Shown here piece after piece: positions 1 to 10,719 of a stretch of 64,000 nt of DNA. How positions within the stretch are numbered: the stretch's first letter is position 1; every line of letters begins with the position of its first letter. The notes beneath the pieces were generated by a model. It did no database searches and was not told the DNA's origin. It saw nothing but the letters and a program-made list of their open reading frames with translations. Source of the DNA: Lepiota brunneoincarnata (lineage: Eukaryota > Basidiomycota > Agaricomycetes > Agaricales > Agaricaceae); the NCBI GenBank assembly GCA_023014365.1, contig JAEBUN010000037.1, forward strand, positions 341,289 through 405,288. The letters are read 5' to 3'. Both the position numbers and the translations under genes were made by a program.

Positions 1-1
1 G

Positions 2-853
2 AGAGAAACCCTTACCAGCATCAACCCGCAAGTATGGTACCTGGCCTGTATCGCCGCCCACGAGGAATACCAAGCAGAGCTCGATCCCTCACACGCGAAA
101 CCACAAACAACAATATTCGACACATTGTTGCAAGCACCGAGCAGCGCCCCGCTTCAGCCAGACCCCTCCACACCCGAATTCAAAATGCCCCCGTCGTCAT
201 TCCGACCACCAACGCCACCACCACATCTGCTAGTGGAAGCCACCGACTTCCTGAATCGATCCTTCGGCACACCCGCCACCATTCACTCCAAAGAACCCAT
301 CGTCATCGACCTCACCCAAGACCCGCCATCCCCAGACCACCAAGCTATCGAAGCGACTCCCCAGAACCCGACCCATACTTCGACTGGGACCCCATCGCCG
401 AATCAAACATTACAGGAGAGCCTGTCGGACTATACTGAGGATATGTCTGATGAGGACATCAGACCTTACGAAGGGGATAATGTTATGAACAGCCCAGACC
501 GGGAGGAACAAGAATTACTGTTCGACTTTACAAGATGGGTACAGGAGACTACAGACCAACTACGGGCACAAGAATACGAAGACGAGGAAGGGGAATACTA
601 CACCGCCATGCAGGACCTGGCAAGAGAAGCAGGAATGGAGATAACCTTGGAGGATATATTGGAATACCCCGAGGACGAGGAAGATAACCATGGATCAACC
701 GATCCAACCTCCGATACGGATGGAAGCACCGAGAGAATGGAGAGCGAGAATGGAGAAGACTCCATGGAGATACAATCGGGAGAAGGAGATTATGAGTCAG
801 AGGAAAGCGATGGAACATCGCACAGCAGTAGCGAGAGTACTGACTCATTGTAA
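2..853 (+). CDS. C-terminal part of a retroelement protein with acidic tail (partial, runs off left edge)
   Basis: One reading frame is open from the left edge to a TAA at 851-853, so the start lies outside the window. The first 40 residues look folded (motif NPQVWYLACIAAHEEYQ); then comes a Pro/Ser/Thr-rich stretch with VIDLTQDPPSPD, and a Glu/Asp/Ser-rich tail. I do not recognise a named domain. It ends right at an LTR-like sequence (849-1141), so I infer that it is the last ORF of a plus-strand LTR retrotransposon whose body lies to the left. VIDLT followed by acidic or phosphorylatable residues is the usual form of a SUMO-interacting motif, but that is only a motif match. It could also be a host hypothetical gene, which is less likely given the position. 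Confidence 0.5.
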   Translation, partial: RETLTSINPQVWYLACIAAHEEYQAELDPSHAKPQTTIFDTLLQAPSSAPLQPDPSTPEFKMPPSSFRPPTPPPHLLVEATDFLNRSFGTPATIHSKEPIVIDLTQDPPSPDHQAIEATPQNPTHTSTGTPSPNQTLQESLSDYTEDMSDEDIRPYEGDNVMNSPDREEQELLFDFTRWVQETTDQLRAQEYEDEEGEYYTAMQDLAREAGMEITLEDILEYPEDEEDNHGSTDPTSDTDGSTERMESENGEDSMEIQSGEGDYESEESDGTSHSSSESTDSL

Positions 854-1141
854 TATAAATAACGCTAGGATGCCATCAGCCAGGATGTGCATCATGGTCA
901 GGACTGCGCACGACCAGTAGAACAGCCAAGTAACCTATAACGAGTATATAGCATCTCATAGGTATATAAGGCCTGTACAAGTAGAGATTAAAGCCTCAAG
1001 CTTTAATCTTGTTAACAGCGGTCGTTTACCTCTCTGCCTTAACTTGGCGTCTTCCCTCGTTATCTCATTGAGCGCGATCCACTAAGCTCTATAAGGCCAA
1101 CCGTCTCGGACACCTTGTAGAGTGATTGAAGGCCGTCTCCA
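849..1141 (+). repeat. Putative 3' LTR of the plus-strand element
   Basis: The block starts TGTAATATAAATAACG and ends in CTCCA. It contains TATA-like stretches (GTATATAAGGCC near 960, CTATAAGGCC near 1090) and an AAGCCTCAAGCTTTAATC segment typical of a promoter/R region. Immediately to its right the integrase frame of the minus-strand gypsy element begins abruptly mid-domain, as expected if this element inserted there. No second LTR is in the window, so the left boundary and LTR identity are inferred. Confidence 0.45.
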
Positions 1142-1142
1142 G

Positions 1143-3821
1143 TTATCCTCGGATACAGAAGGAGCACGGATCATAACACGGCCACCAGAACCTCTGCGTT
1201 ATAAGCTTAGTGGTTGCGTATATTCCCCTGTGTCCTAGGAAGTTGTGGCTGGCTCGCAACATATACATACATTGCTCCTTATCCACTACTAGCTGATGCT
1301 GACCGCTAGGGCTCATCCTATACAGTCTCCCCTCTTCGTCCAAGAAGAAATGCTCCACCATATGCTTAAGCTTACGCAGATCCAGCTCATCCAAGCCTTC
1401 AGCTGCACTACTGCCCCCTGTTTTCAGGTATTCCCTGACTTTGGGTATTCTTTTGTTCTGTATTCGTGCTGTATCTGTCCTGCGCAACTCATCATATGCT
1501 TCCTCTATCTCGGTCGACTTTCCCTCTTCAAAATCTGGTACTAGCCTGACATCCATCATTAAGCTTAGTACTTGTCGATGGTTTTCTGGACAGGCTGGGT
1601 CTTCTATAACCCTAAGCTTAGCCTGTTGTTCATCCAAGTACTCTTCCCGAGCTTGATCCAGCTCATACTCAAAATCATACACATCACGCACCAGACCCTG
1701 GTAGAAGCCAGAGCGACTGTCGATCTCATCACAGAAGGCTTCCAAGGGTAACAGATCTGCAGCCCCTGGATCTTCTTTGATCAACTCGAACTCCTCTCCC
1801 TCGTCCTTGGATCCGTCGTTGAAACAACGGGCTGTCTCATCACTGGGATAGTAACGTCGTCTGGACAGTCCATCCGGCCCAAATGTCTTTCCTTCTTTGT
1901 GTACTAGCGTGAAGTGGAACGATCTAATGAAGTCCACCCAATGGTTTACAGTAGCGTTCAGGAGTTTTCCTGGGTTGTTTAACATCCCAAAGAGAAACTT
2001 CGCATCTGTTTCCACTACTAGATTTCTCGATCCCCACAATAAATATTTCTCCTGTTCCAGCACCATTCTTAAACTGCATAGCTCTCGCTTGGGCTGAGAA
2101 TACCTCTGCTGTCTCTCGTCCAATAATATTGACCCAAACTTCGCATAATGTATAAGCTTAGCGTCTTCTCCATCTCGCTGATATATGTAGTATCCCACCG
2201 CCCTCCATGAGGTATCCACGGCTACTACTATGGGTTGTTTACTCGAGAATTCGGGGTTCCTGGTCGGGAAACAGCATTGAATCGTATCTTTCAGCTCCTG
2301 CTGCGCTTTCTGTTCATTTTCTCCCCATTCAAACTCTTGCCCTTTCTTAAGCTTTTTGTATAGAGGTGCAGCAATGGCTATGAACTTCAGGATATGATTC
2401 CTGCAGCGCGTAGCTGTTCCTAGAAAACCCCTTAGCTCGGAAACATTCTCACAATCCCCCCATCTTAATATCTTCCCAATGGTGTCTGTGGCAGGCAACC
2501 GTCCTTTATAAGAGCATTCAAAACCCACTACGGTGATTTCATCAGCGCAGATAGTCATCTTGGGCCCAGAGAAGGTTCCTCCTACGTATTTCATCCTCTG
2601 TAGAATCCTATTGACTGTCTGCATGTGTTCCCATACAAATCGTTGGATCCCTGGGTTTTCTTTCAGTGTCTCTTCCGTGCCATCTGGCAACTCATATCTA
2701 GTTTTGGGTCCTCTGATAGGTACATCATCTATGTACGGCATCGTGTATTCTGGTATCTCACTGGTCAGGATTGCTATTACATCCTCATGAAATATAGGCA
2801 CTGAATTGGTCCATCCCATGGGTAATGTCACTAAGCGTAGCGCTCCAAAAGGCGTCTGGAACGTTGTTAGGTCCCGAGATGACTCAGCTAACAGTCATTC
2901 GTCATAGCCAACATATAGATCCAGAATGCCTCCGCAAGCTCTGCCTGCGAAGTGCATTGCCAAATCTTCTGTTGCTGGCGGCAGTCCTGAATGCGCTATC
3001 GTCACTTTGTTCAGCGGTTCCAAGCTGTGTACCAGTCTCAAACTCTTCCCATCTTTCTTCACCACACAGAACCATCTGGATCTATAGGATGAGTTCGACG
3101 GCTCATATACACCAGCACTAATCTTTCTCTTTATAATGGCACAAACTTCATCATAGATCGCTGGTGGAATCGGAATGGGCTTCTCAACCCACGGAGTATG
3201 TTCTACCGTCGGTATCTCGATTGGCGGGAAGAAATCTTCCCTAAAACATCCCTTTTCCTCATCTGTCCAGGCAAATGCCTTTTCTTGAAGCATCATGATG
3301 TGGTGCATCAGCTTTCTTTCCTCTGGCCACAAGAAATTCCCTGCATGGGCTTCGTCCAGCTTAAGCTTATGCTCCTCCATATATCTGCCTGTCGGGACAA
3401 ACTCTGGAGGATGCATGCTAAGCTCAGGTATTTCTGCTAGTGGGTCCCCTTTTATTTCTCGTTTTATCCTGAATCTCTCTGGTAGATCACCCAACACTGG
3501 CCTCACTTTTAAGGCTACTGGTTTATATTTCTTCCCAGCCAGGCATTGTACCGTATCTTCGTCATCTTCTTCTGTTTCAAAGACAGTTATTCCCTGGTCC
3601 TCTGTGCCCTGCGCGTTGGCTATGCGTCCTAGGCACAATAACGCCATCGCTTTATCTTCTTGTGGACAGTCCTCATCATGTATGACTCGGTCAATGAACA
3701 TTAGCTGTAGCTCAGCCTCTGAGAAGCTTCCTTTTGCTAAGCTTAGTGTTTGTGCGACGACAGGGCCCTTCTCATTGTCATAGTCTATTATACAAGCCAC
3801 CTCTCCTTGTCCCTCAGTCAA
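1143..3821 (-). pseudogene. Ty3/gypsy pol: reverse transcriptase, RNase H and truncated integrase
   Basis: The frame runs from 3821 leftwards. Residues resembling the RT fingers and palm (KKDGKSLRLVHSLEPLN, then GGILDLYVGYDE) are followed by a TGA at 2895-2897; in the family an Arg usually follows YDE, so CGA to TGA is the simplest change. The same frame then continues with TLPMGWTNSV and the catalytic PYIDDV. The RNase H-like part contains VVAVDTSWRAVGYY and later DAKFLFGML. The integrase H2C2 zinc finger begins (HNFLGHRG, RFWWPCYD) but loses its cysteines where the sequence is cut. DNA synthesis and integration are the roles known for the family; this copy cannot make an intact protein. It is read in the same direction as protease and gag to its right. 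Confidence 0.88.
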
Positions 3822-3883
3822 CTCATTGAGGTTTCTTGAAAATTTTGACTGTTTTCCCTAAGCTTAGGAGGATTACACTCTCC

Positions 3884-4342
3884 TCAAGCATAAGTTGGTA
3901 ACACAGCCCTTTCTCTGGTATTGGGGTCCGTAATAACCAAGGTTTGCTTGCCACTGGCGCTATTCCTGACTTCGCTAGCCGTCATTACATCAAAGGGTCG
4001 TCCCAGGAGTACTCGATACATGGGGCTATGAACGATGTGAACTTGCAAATAGATTGTGACTCCCCCGCAGGTAAAGCCTACGTTCTTTGCCAATCCACAA
4101 GTCTTTTCAACCTGCCCATTCGCACTCTGCAAATTTATCATAGTATCTGGGTCCCAAGAAACTTGACATGCAATCGCCGCTTCCTGACTCATGGAGACGA
4201 TCTGTGACCCGCTATCTAGCAAGGCCTCTTCCTGCCGAATCCCATTTATCAGAGTTGGCACTACTCTCAACGGCTCGCATTCTTTCGCAATAAACACTTG
4301 TCGTCCCCTGTCTCTTTGGGGCAGTGACTCCAAGTACTGCAT
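3884..4342 (-). pseudogene. Retropepsin-like aspartic protease domain of the gypsy element
   Basis: An open segment of 152 codons contains LLDSGSQIVSMS, the Asp-Ser-Gly active-site form of retroviral-type aspartic proteases, and later VLLGRPFDVM, matching the family's second conserved block. It lies between gag and RT as expected for Ty3/gypsy. In the family it cleaves the Gag-Pol polyprotein. The frame closes with TAA before the RT frame starts, so expression as a fusion would need frameshifting, or the joining sequence has decayed. Confidence 0.8.
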
Positions 4343-4384
4343 GATTGGATCCTGAGCTACCCAGGCTTGGGTTGCCGAGCCTTC

Positions 4385-5322
4385 TCAGAGCACCGTATCA
4401 TACTTCCGAGGACCATCTGCTAGCTCCGTTATCATGACTTGTACTGGCCCACTATTAATCTCTATATCTTCTGTATCATCGTCCCCGGGCCCTACTCCTG
4501 CTATTAAGCTTTGACTCATGGGTACCCGTTTTCTCATAATGCACTCTCTACAAGCATTCCTGTATATCGGTGACAATGCCAAGAGTTCTCCATGCGATAC
4601 TGAGGCTTCTCACTTCAATACCCTGCTGAGTACTTCCTCAACATCGACATTCCTCTCTATAGGGGCCTGGTGCTTATACGCAGGCTCTTTCTTGGATGAT
4701 TCCATCCTTCTGACAGGCAGCGGTGGTACCTCAATGACCGGGCGCAGTGGTTTCACATTCTTATATGGTAATTCTCCTGCTGCGGCATGCATTGGTTTCT
4801 CCGTTGTCTGCCCTATTTCCTCATTTTCTGATTCTTCTGATCGCTCGGAATCCGACACATCCTCAGGAGTCTGTCCTCTGGCAAAGGCGACCTTCTTCTT
4901 CAGAGCTGGCTCCTTCCTCGAACCCTTGAGAAACCCGACTCCGAGTTCCTAGTCTTCGCACCACTTCTGGTGTCCAAATACTGGCTTGCCGAGGGCATAC
5001 CATCCGTCAAACTGCTAAGCTTAGCCTGTATCTGGGCCGATTGCTTGGCCAAAGACTGTATTTCGACGTTATCCTCCTTCCTGGTCATAAGCTTAACCTT
5101 TGGGGCACTCCCGGCGTGGATGGCAGCTGTCTCCAACATTTCCATGTGCTGCTTCAGATGGCGGACTTCTTCTTCCGCTGGTGACCTTTGGTTTTCTGAC
5201 CTCAGGAACGCTCTCTGTGCAAACACCGCTGATGTTGGCACTTGCAGTAACTCAGGCTCAACCTCCGGCAGTTCTGGTATCTGAACGAAGAGTTGTCCCT
5301 TTGTCGCATAGTACTTTGCCAC
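4385..5322 (-). pseudogene. Broken linker between gag and protease of the gypsy element
   Basis: Three open minus-strand pieces (4385-4582, 4610-4858, 4900-5322) lie in different frames between the zinc knuckle and the protease. They are charged, rich in Glu, Lys and Ser, and the rightmost has a coiled-coil-like stretch (VRHLKQHMEMLE). I do not recognise a domain. Position and direction place them in the gag-pol linker, and the frame changes show decay. Confidence 0.5.
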
Positions 5323-5346
5323 TTTCTCCTTAATAGGCCCTTCTCC

Positions 5347-5766
5347 TCAAGGGATACTCAAGCCATCTCCCATATATATTTTGTTCCCTTCGACTCCAAT
5401 TCGGCCAGCTTGCTTATCTGCCTCCATGTCCGGGCAGAATAACCAACTATGCCCTAATAACCAGCAGTAGAAACACTTGCGGTCGGAAAGCAACCCTGCC
5501 AACCCACTTCCGGTATTCCTCTGAGCGTGATTATAACCAGCATGATTATGTCCGTCTTTCGCCAAGCTCTCTAAGTATGATTTTAAGGTATGCCCCTGGA
5601 TATTCATGAGGTTCTTAAGCTCAGCGAGGCCACCTGCCATCTGCGAGACTTCATCCTGAAATTTCTGCTTTAAGCTTTGCAGCTCTCGCTTTACTACCGG
5701 GTCATAAGTCCCTGTTCCAGACGTCGCGGGTGGATGGCTCATTGATGCCAAGTTTACTGGCCTCAA
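5347..5766 (-). pseudogene. Gag nucleocapsid region with CCHC zinc knuckle
   Basis: The 139-codon segment has CFYCWLLGHSWLFC, a C-x2-C-x4-H-x4-C knuckle that binds nucleic acid in retroelement Gag proteins. A helical region with regularly spaced hydrophobic residues (VSQMAGGLAELKNLM) precedes it. It lies directly left of the capsid-like segment in a different frame, so an indel near 5770-5780 separates them. Confidence 0.8.
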
Positions 5767-5781
5767 ATCCTGATGAAGGGA

Positions 5782-6549
5782 TCACATAAGTGTTTTGCCA
5801 ATCGAAATTTCGACGGCTTTATCCACAACGATCCTCCAATCATAGGGGTCCTCTTCGTGTAAATCCTTCGCAGTCAGTGCCAACCCATCGCTTGCGGTTC
5901 TACATGCCCCGGTGATCGCTAATCTCGCATTGAGTACATCCTGGAACACCAAGTCCAGTGCACTTGTAAATAACTCGACTAGTTCTCGGTTTGAGACTAC
6001 CGCTGGCGACTTCAGACACTTCTCTGCTTCGAGAATGAATCGCCTTTTAAAGTCCAAGACTTTATGCTGCTCATTCATCGCAATGCCTCTACTCTCTGCG
6101 CAGAGTTCCCTCAATCATCGCACTGAGCCCTGCTCGGCTGCCACAGTCTCGGGATACTCTTTCTTCAATCTCTCTACAAAGCCTGTCCAGCTTCCTGCTG
6201 GGAACTCCGCAAAACTCATCCACTCTTCACGGATATCCTGGTCCACATATGACACTGCCCAATTTATCCTTTCTGCATCGTCCGTCGTCTTCGTTATCGT
6301 GAAGAGCCGTTCAAGCGTCCAGAGATAATTTCTCAATGTCTGTGGTTTTGATGCATCCCATCTGGGAGCATTATTGCTAAAGGGAATTGGCATACGCTCG
6401 TGTCCCATTTTACTAGCTGTAGTCGTCGTAGACGGCGTAGTTTGGTTTGTCTGTACAGTCAGAGTTGACTGTGATATCTGTGGTACCGTAGAGGCACCAG
6501 GAGGGTTTGTATGAAACGAGTTTTGGTTTGTAAACGCTAAGCTTAGCAT
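5782..6549 (-). pseudogene. Gag capsid-like region of the gypsy element with in-frame TGA
   Basis: A single frame from 6549 to 5782 is interrupted only by TGA at 6115-6117. The part before the stop holds DIREEWMSFAEFPAG and FVERLKKEYPE, typical of fungal retrotransposon Gag. The part after it (LDFKRRFILEAEKCL) continues the helical fold. The N-terminus is Thr/Gln-rich and low in complexity. The first ATG in frame, at 6547-6549, overlaps a TAAGCTTA palindrome. Gag normally packages element RNA in virus-like particles. Confidence 0.75.
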
Positions 6550-6599
6550 AGGAACGGTCTGACTGTCCTGGCTTTTGGTGTGCAGAATATGCGCTATGT

Positions 6600-7624
6600 T
6601 GCGAGCTGAGGCTGGAAGCCTTATAGTAATTCTGGGAACAGTAGAGGTCGACAGTGCAACTTCTCTTCATACTGCAACTGCTGAACCACTTGCTGTGTTC
6701 GCAGCTAAAGAGTTAACGGGATCTTTTCGCTTTCGAGAGGTACTAGCAGCGATGAGGCCTTCAGAACCTTCTGGACGATTGGAATTCTGAGTAGTTCTCT
6801 GTTTTGGGGGGTCAACCTTCCTGAGACTGTTCTCGAAGGACGTGTTGGGTGACTTTACGGTCTTTGCTTGAACCTTTTTCTGCTTCGCAGGTGAAAGGCA
6901 GGCCAGTGTCCAAGTCTTTTGGTGTTTGTCTCATGAAATTCAACTGAAAACCCCCCTCACAGTGGGCTCCAGATGAAAAGGTGAAGAAACTTTCGTAGGT
7001 TTTAATATAGATAGTGGGCTTGTTTTCACTAAGCTTAGCTGCAATTCGATAAGCTTAAGCTAATACAAGTGGAATGAGATAGATAATGAACAGTTTCGTC
7101 TTTTAGGGTGTTCTGGGGGTGCGTTCTGACAGCGAAATTCAAGAGAGTAGTATTTTTAGAGGTTAATGAACAGCTGTTGAAGTTATCTTAGCCGTACGGT
7201 GCAACAATGAAAGGACAATCCCTGCCAATTCAAAGCGCTGGGTCTCTGGTCTCTGGTCTCTGGTCTCTGAACTCTGGTCTCTGTCTCTGTCTCTGTCTCT
7301 AGCACTCTGGAACTCTAAACTCTAAACTCTGGTCTCTGTCTCTGTCTCTGGGTTGGTTGACAACCGAAGAAATCACACTTAATGACGCACACTAAATAGC
7401 CCTCTGAAACCGTTCTTGATCACGGCTCGCAGACTTGCATGTGGAAGTGGGGGTGAGACCTCTTGCTTCTTCACGAACAAGTGCAACCGTATTTATATTG
7501 TTTAGATACATACGAGAGATAGTAAATATGAAATAGAAAACAATAAGCTTAATTGTTACAGGCACTGTAGAACATTTTGGAAGGTTCAGCAGCATTTCTA
7601 CCTCACCCTGGATTATGGGTTTTT
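6600..7624. other. Leader region of the gypsy element, no credible gene
   Basis: Between gag and the mapped LTR copy no open frame resembles a known protein. It holds three TAAGCTTA palindromes (7030, 7050, 7544) and the CTCTGGT simple repeat. A primer binding site should lie here or just to the right, but I could not identify a tRNA match, so the inner end of the LTR is unknown. Confidence 0.5.
7242..7354. repeat. CTCTGGT/CTCTGT simple repeat
   Basis: About 110 bp of imperfect repeats of CTCTGGT and CTGTCT interspersed with CTCTAAACT, within the leader of the gypsy element. It is strongly strand-asymmetric (pyrimidine-rich on the plus strand). Confidence 0.9.
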
Positions 7625-8276
7625 CTCTGATTAACAAATGGCAATCCAGCCAGACGTGTTCCATGCTCGTCTGCATTATTCTGCATCCACGCGAGCGCGT
7701 TAAGTTTCCGGATCAATTATGATCAGAATGTATAGCGGATGGACAATCCCTTGATCCGTTGTAATTAATCTCAGTTAAGCAGTATGCCGAAGTGCCAGGA
7801 CCCACAAAGCACTTGTTAATTAGGAGTCTTTGATATTTCTAGGGTTTTGGGCATTGGGTATTGCCTCCCAAACGTTGGACGTTCCGTTCCGTGGTCCAGT
7901 CATCATTATTGAACTCGCTATAGATGTAATACGCCTGCGACAGCCGCTAGGTACATTCTTTTATGTTCAAACGCATTTGGGTTCATCAGAAAACTGCTCA
8001 TAAGGTCCCTTGATGCAACCGGGGTATACTCAATAGGCTATGTAGAGCCCTGAATCCCTCTGGAGAGCATTCTGATAGCTTGGTTCACTAAGCTTAGTGA
8101 TAATGAGCTGGTTTGAACACTTCCGAGGCTCGAATATCCTTAGTTCGGTCAAACTGGCTACTACGGGATATAGTACCAATCCTCTATAGAGTTCTTTAAT
8201 GATATAGCCAATGATTCTATGTAGAGAATCATTCTGGAGTACGGAATTCATGTATAGGTGTGAAATCGGCGTATCA
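7625..8276 (-). repeat. 5' LTR of the gypsy element (copy 1 of a 652-bp inverted pair)
   Basis: On the minus strand the block starts TGATACGCCGATTTCAC at 8276. It matches 63349-64000 on the plus strand over exactly 652 positions with scattered substitutions and no net indel; the second copy runs off the window, so the true left end may lie further left. Both copies hold the 16-bp palindrome TCACTAAGCTTAGTGA, the hairpin AATGATTCT-N6-AGAATCATT and CTCTATAGAG. To the right the DUF6533 gene resumes at 8277 in mid-exon, which fixes the outer boundary. Confidence 0.85.
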
Positions 8277-9360
8277 CCGGTGTCAGTTATTAATGTAATG
8301 AGCACCCCCCACACGGCTAACTGTGATTGACCTTTCACTATAAGAAAGCACTGTGGGACAATTGTGGGATCGTTTATTGGTGGCACAAAAACTAGCGGAT
8401 ATGAATTTGATTGAGAATAGGTAAGTCACAAATGTATAACCTACGGTCTGTTGATCGCATTATCAGTGCATTTATTGTGATCCCTGCTGTGATCCATGCC
8501 TGTAGTAAAAACCACTGAGTCGGGCATGTGAGGAACAATAGAAGGTCATAATCACTTACAGTTGCCAATACCACCAGGAAGAGAGCTGCGCCTCTCGAAG
8601 CACCCCACAGTGCATATGCGCGCAGGAAGAAAGCAACTAGGATGAATTCTGGGCGTCAGCGCCCGGGTGCCTTGTCATGGCTGCAAGTCCTCACGTTATG
8701 CAAAAACCATCCCGAGAGCCACAATCCCTTGAATACCAAGGTCACCCGATGGTCGGTGTAGATATTAATCTGACTTGAGACCCACATATACAAACCACGC
8801 CCATGATGAAGCATAATCTTTTCTGTCATAGAGTTGTGATTGTTATGAGACCCGATCAGCCAAGCTTATGGATACGCACACCCATAGTACCAGTCATCGG
8901 TTCGGAATATGAATGTCAGTGACTGTCACGTAGGCTCTAAGTTCAAGGAGAGACACGACATACAAGATATCACTGTTGCCATATCGAAGAATGTCGCATA
9001 GCGACAGATGAGATAAAGGATATGAACTTTTGTCCACTTTCCTTTCCAAATATTCGCGATCTGTTCGTGTGCTCAGTCAGAATCATATTCCATTCCCGGT
9101 AACAATGTCTTGGTATAAACAAGGGGCATACTTCACGCGGGAGGGGTGATAAGTAGTCACACATAAAGAATGTGTAAATGGCGACTGTTAACGGCATTGG
9201 CCTTGGTTGCGGCTTCCATAAGCTCGTTTTGAATCAGACTTACCCTCAGTACACTGAAGAAAAGTCTAAGTGAGGGAAAGGTGTGAGAAGTAGGGCAAAA
9301 CGGTACCTCCAAGTAATGAAACTGGAGGGTAAGTTGCACCGTCGTATCATCTAGTGCCAT
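8277..9360 (-). pseudogene. DUF6533 membrane protein gene 1, 3' end removed by the LTR
   Basis: Several short minus-strand exons read as a DUF6533-type fungal transmembrane protein. Exon 1 starts MALDDTTVQLTLQFHYLEV at 9360. The signature follows as AIYTFFMCDYLSPLPREV and, after an intron, IWKGKWTKVHILYLICRYA. A further membrane segment reads FFLRAYALWGASRG near 8560-8640. The neighbouring gene 2 aligns with it exon by exon as far as 8277, where this copy changes abruptly to the LTR and so lacks the last membrane segments. Function of the family is unknown; location in a membrane is inferred from hydrophobicity. Confidence 0.7.
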
Positions 9361-9960
9361 GCTAATGTCGCTGTAAAAGATGAAGCGGCCCAGGGAGCAT
9401 ACTTAGTACACCCTACCTGGTGGGAGTATTTAAGTGGGCGATGGGCTGCCAGGCCGGGTCGTGTACTTGCAGATGACTATCAAACCTAATTAATATGTTT
9501 GAAACCCATGTGCCGCTGAAAGAGTCACATAATTAAAAACGGTAGTTAAGTGGTGTTTACGCAAACCTCCTGCAAGATCCCATTCGTTCGACGGCGTTGC
9601 AGACTTCATTTAGAGGGTTCTATCGATGTGGTTCTGATGGATGGGTGAGTGCTCAAGTGATTCGATGGCCTATTGATTATCTGTCTCATTAGCAACTCAA
9701 GCACTTGATTGATGGCGTTGCTAGCATCGGGCGTGAGCGGTGCCGGCGACCGTGTGAACCCTCAATTATTTTAACACCAAAACCGCCCCGACGCCTCTTC
9801 GCTCCAGCTAGCCACTCCCGGTAATTCATTTTGTATTCCTGGGGACCAGTAGACGCGCCCTTCATGTCCTGGTAGAGCGCCGACGTCGCAGGCCTTTCCT
9901 GTATCCTCAAGATCGCATGTCTCTGCCTGGGCATCATTTCAATTGATTACAATCGGATCA
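9300..9960. repeat. Duplicated segment, copy 1 (pairs with about 12545-13110)
   Basis: The first exon of DUF6533 gene 1 and about 600 bp upstream of it recur at 12545-13110 at clearly lower identity. Shared landmarks are GATTGATGGCGTT, TTTAACACC and CTTGATTGATGG with their spacing, and CCTCAAGAT. This shows that the DUF6533 genes arose by tandem duplication including promoter DNA. Confidence 0.6.
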
Positions 9961-10719
9961 AATTTCCCAGCAGTTCAGACCTTTTCGTGCCTCATAGGTC
10001 CACATGAACCAGCTATGACAAACGCTATGCCGCGGCTGTAGAACTGTCATCCTTCTCCAGCACACCCACCGGTCTTGACGGAAACGATTGCCACTCCCTT
10101 GCATAAGCTCGGCGCTGTGTTCATAACTTCTAGAGGACCTGGAGCATTAGCAGAATCAGATCCAGAGATACAAGTGGAACTCGGATCAAAGGTCCTCGCT
10201 GCTCGACCCGACGCCCAACCGTTTTCCCTCCTCTTCATTCTTCCATGTTCTCTCTCCTCGTTTTGACGTCCCCAGGCTTGGGGCACACTCGCCTCACGGC
10301 TCCTCGTCGCCTCTTGCTGCCCCAAGTCTGCGTCAAGTGGTTTCCGCTGACATCGCCTATTCTACCCTAGTCTACTCCCCAACTCTGCTGGGCCGAAGCC
10401 CGAGCGACAGACGCACGCTGTCGTGCTCGCATCCCTTGTTTCGCCAACAGGTTTACTACCTGTTCTCCAACGCACAATATGATTAACTATGAATCTATGT
10501 CTATAAACCTAGGTTTCGTCCTTGCATTGAAGAAACGCGTGATGCAGTGGAGGCTCTGAGCCAAGATCCACACCCATATCATTGTGGCGAAATTCTAGAG
10601 CCGAAATTGTAATTGTCGAGGTAATTAGCCCATCCTCCCAATGCTCTTTCATTCGGAGGACAAAACGACACGCAAGTGAGCGAAACATAACGGCACAGAC
10701 ACTATAAGGAGAGAGTTAG
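9961..10719. other. Intergenic, no supported gene
   Basis: Open frames here are short, lack codon-like composition, and overlap on both strands. I see no recognisable domain, RNA gene or repeat beyond the fading edge of the tandem duplication. Confidence 0.5.

Larger units (their letters stand above)
1142..8276 (-). mobile_element. Decayed Ty3/gypsy LTR retrotransposon, interrupted in integrase
   Basis: Read on the minus strand the order is 5' LTR (right end at 8276), leader, gag with CCHC knuckle, protease, reverse transcriptase, RNase H and integrase zinc finger, which is Ty3/gypsy order. Integrase stops near 1143 where another element's LTR abuts it; the remaining integrase and the 3' LTR are absent. 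Two in-frame TGA codons (at 6115 and 2895) and several frame breaks make it non-autonomous. The 8-mer TAAGCTTA occurs 15 times within it. The LTR is repeated in inverted orientation at 63349-64000. Confidence 0.85.

Noticed and set aside
8030..8386. Host gene on the minus strand at the LTR/DUF6533 junction
   Set aside because: The frame crosses the LTR boundary at 8276/8277; it is half LTR and half DUF6533 exon, hence a chance fusion.
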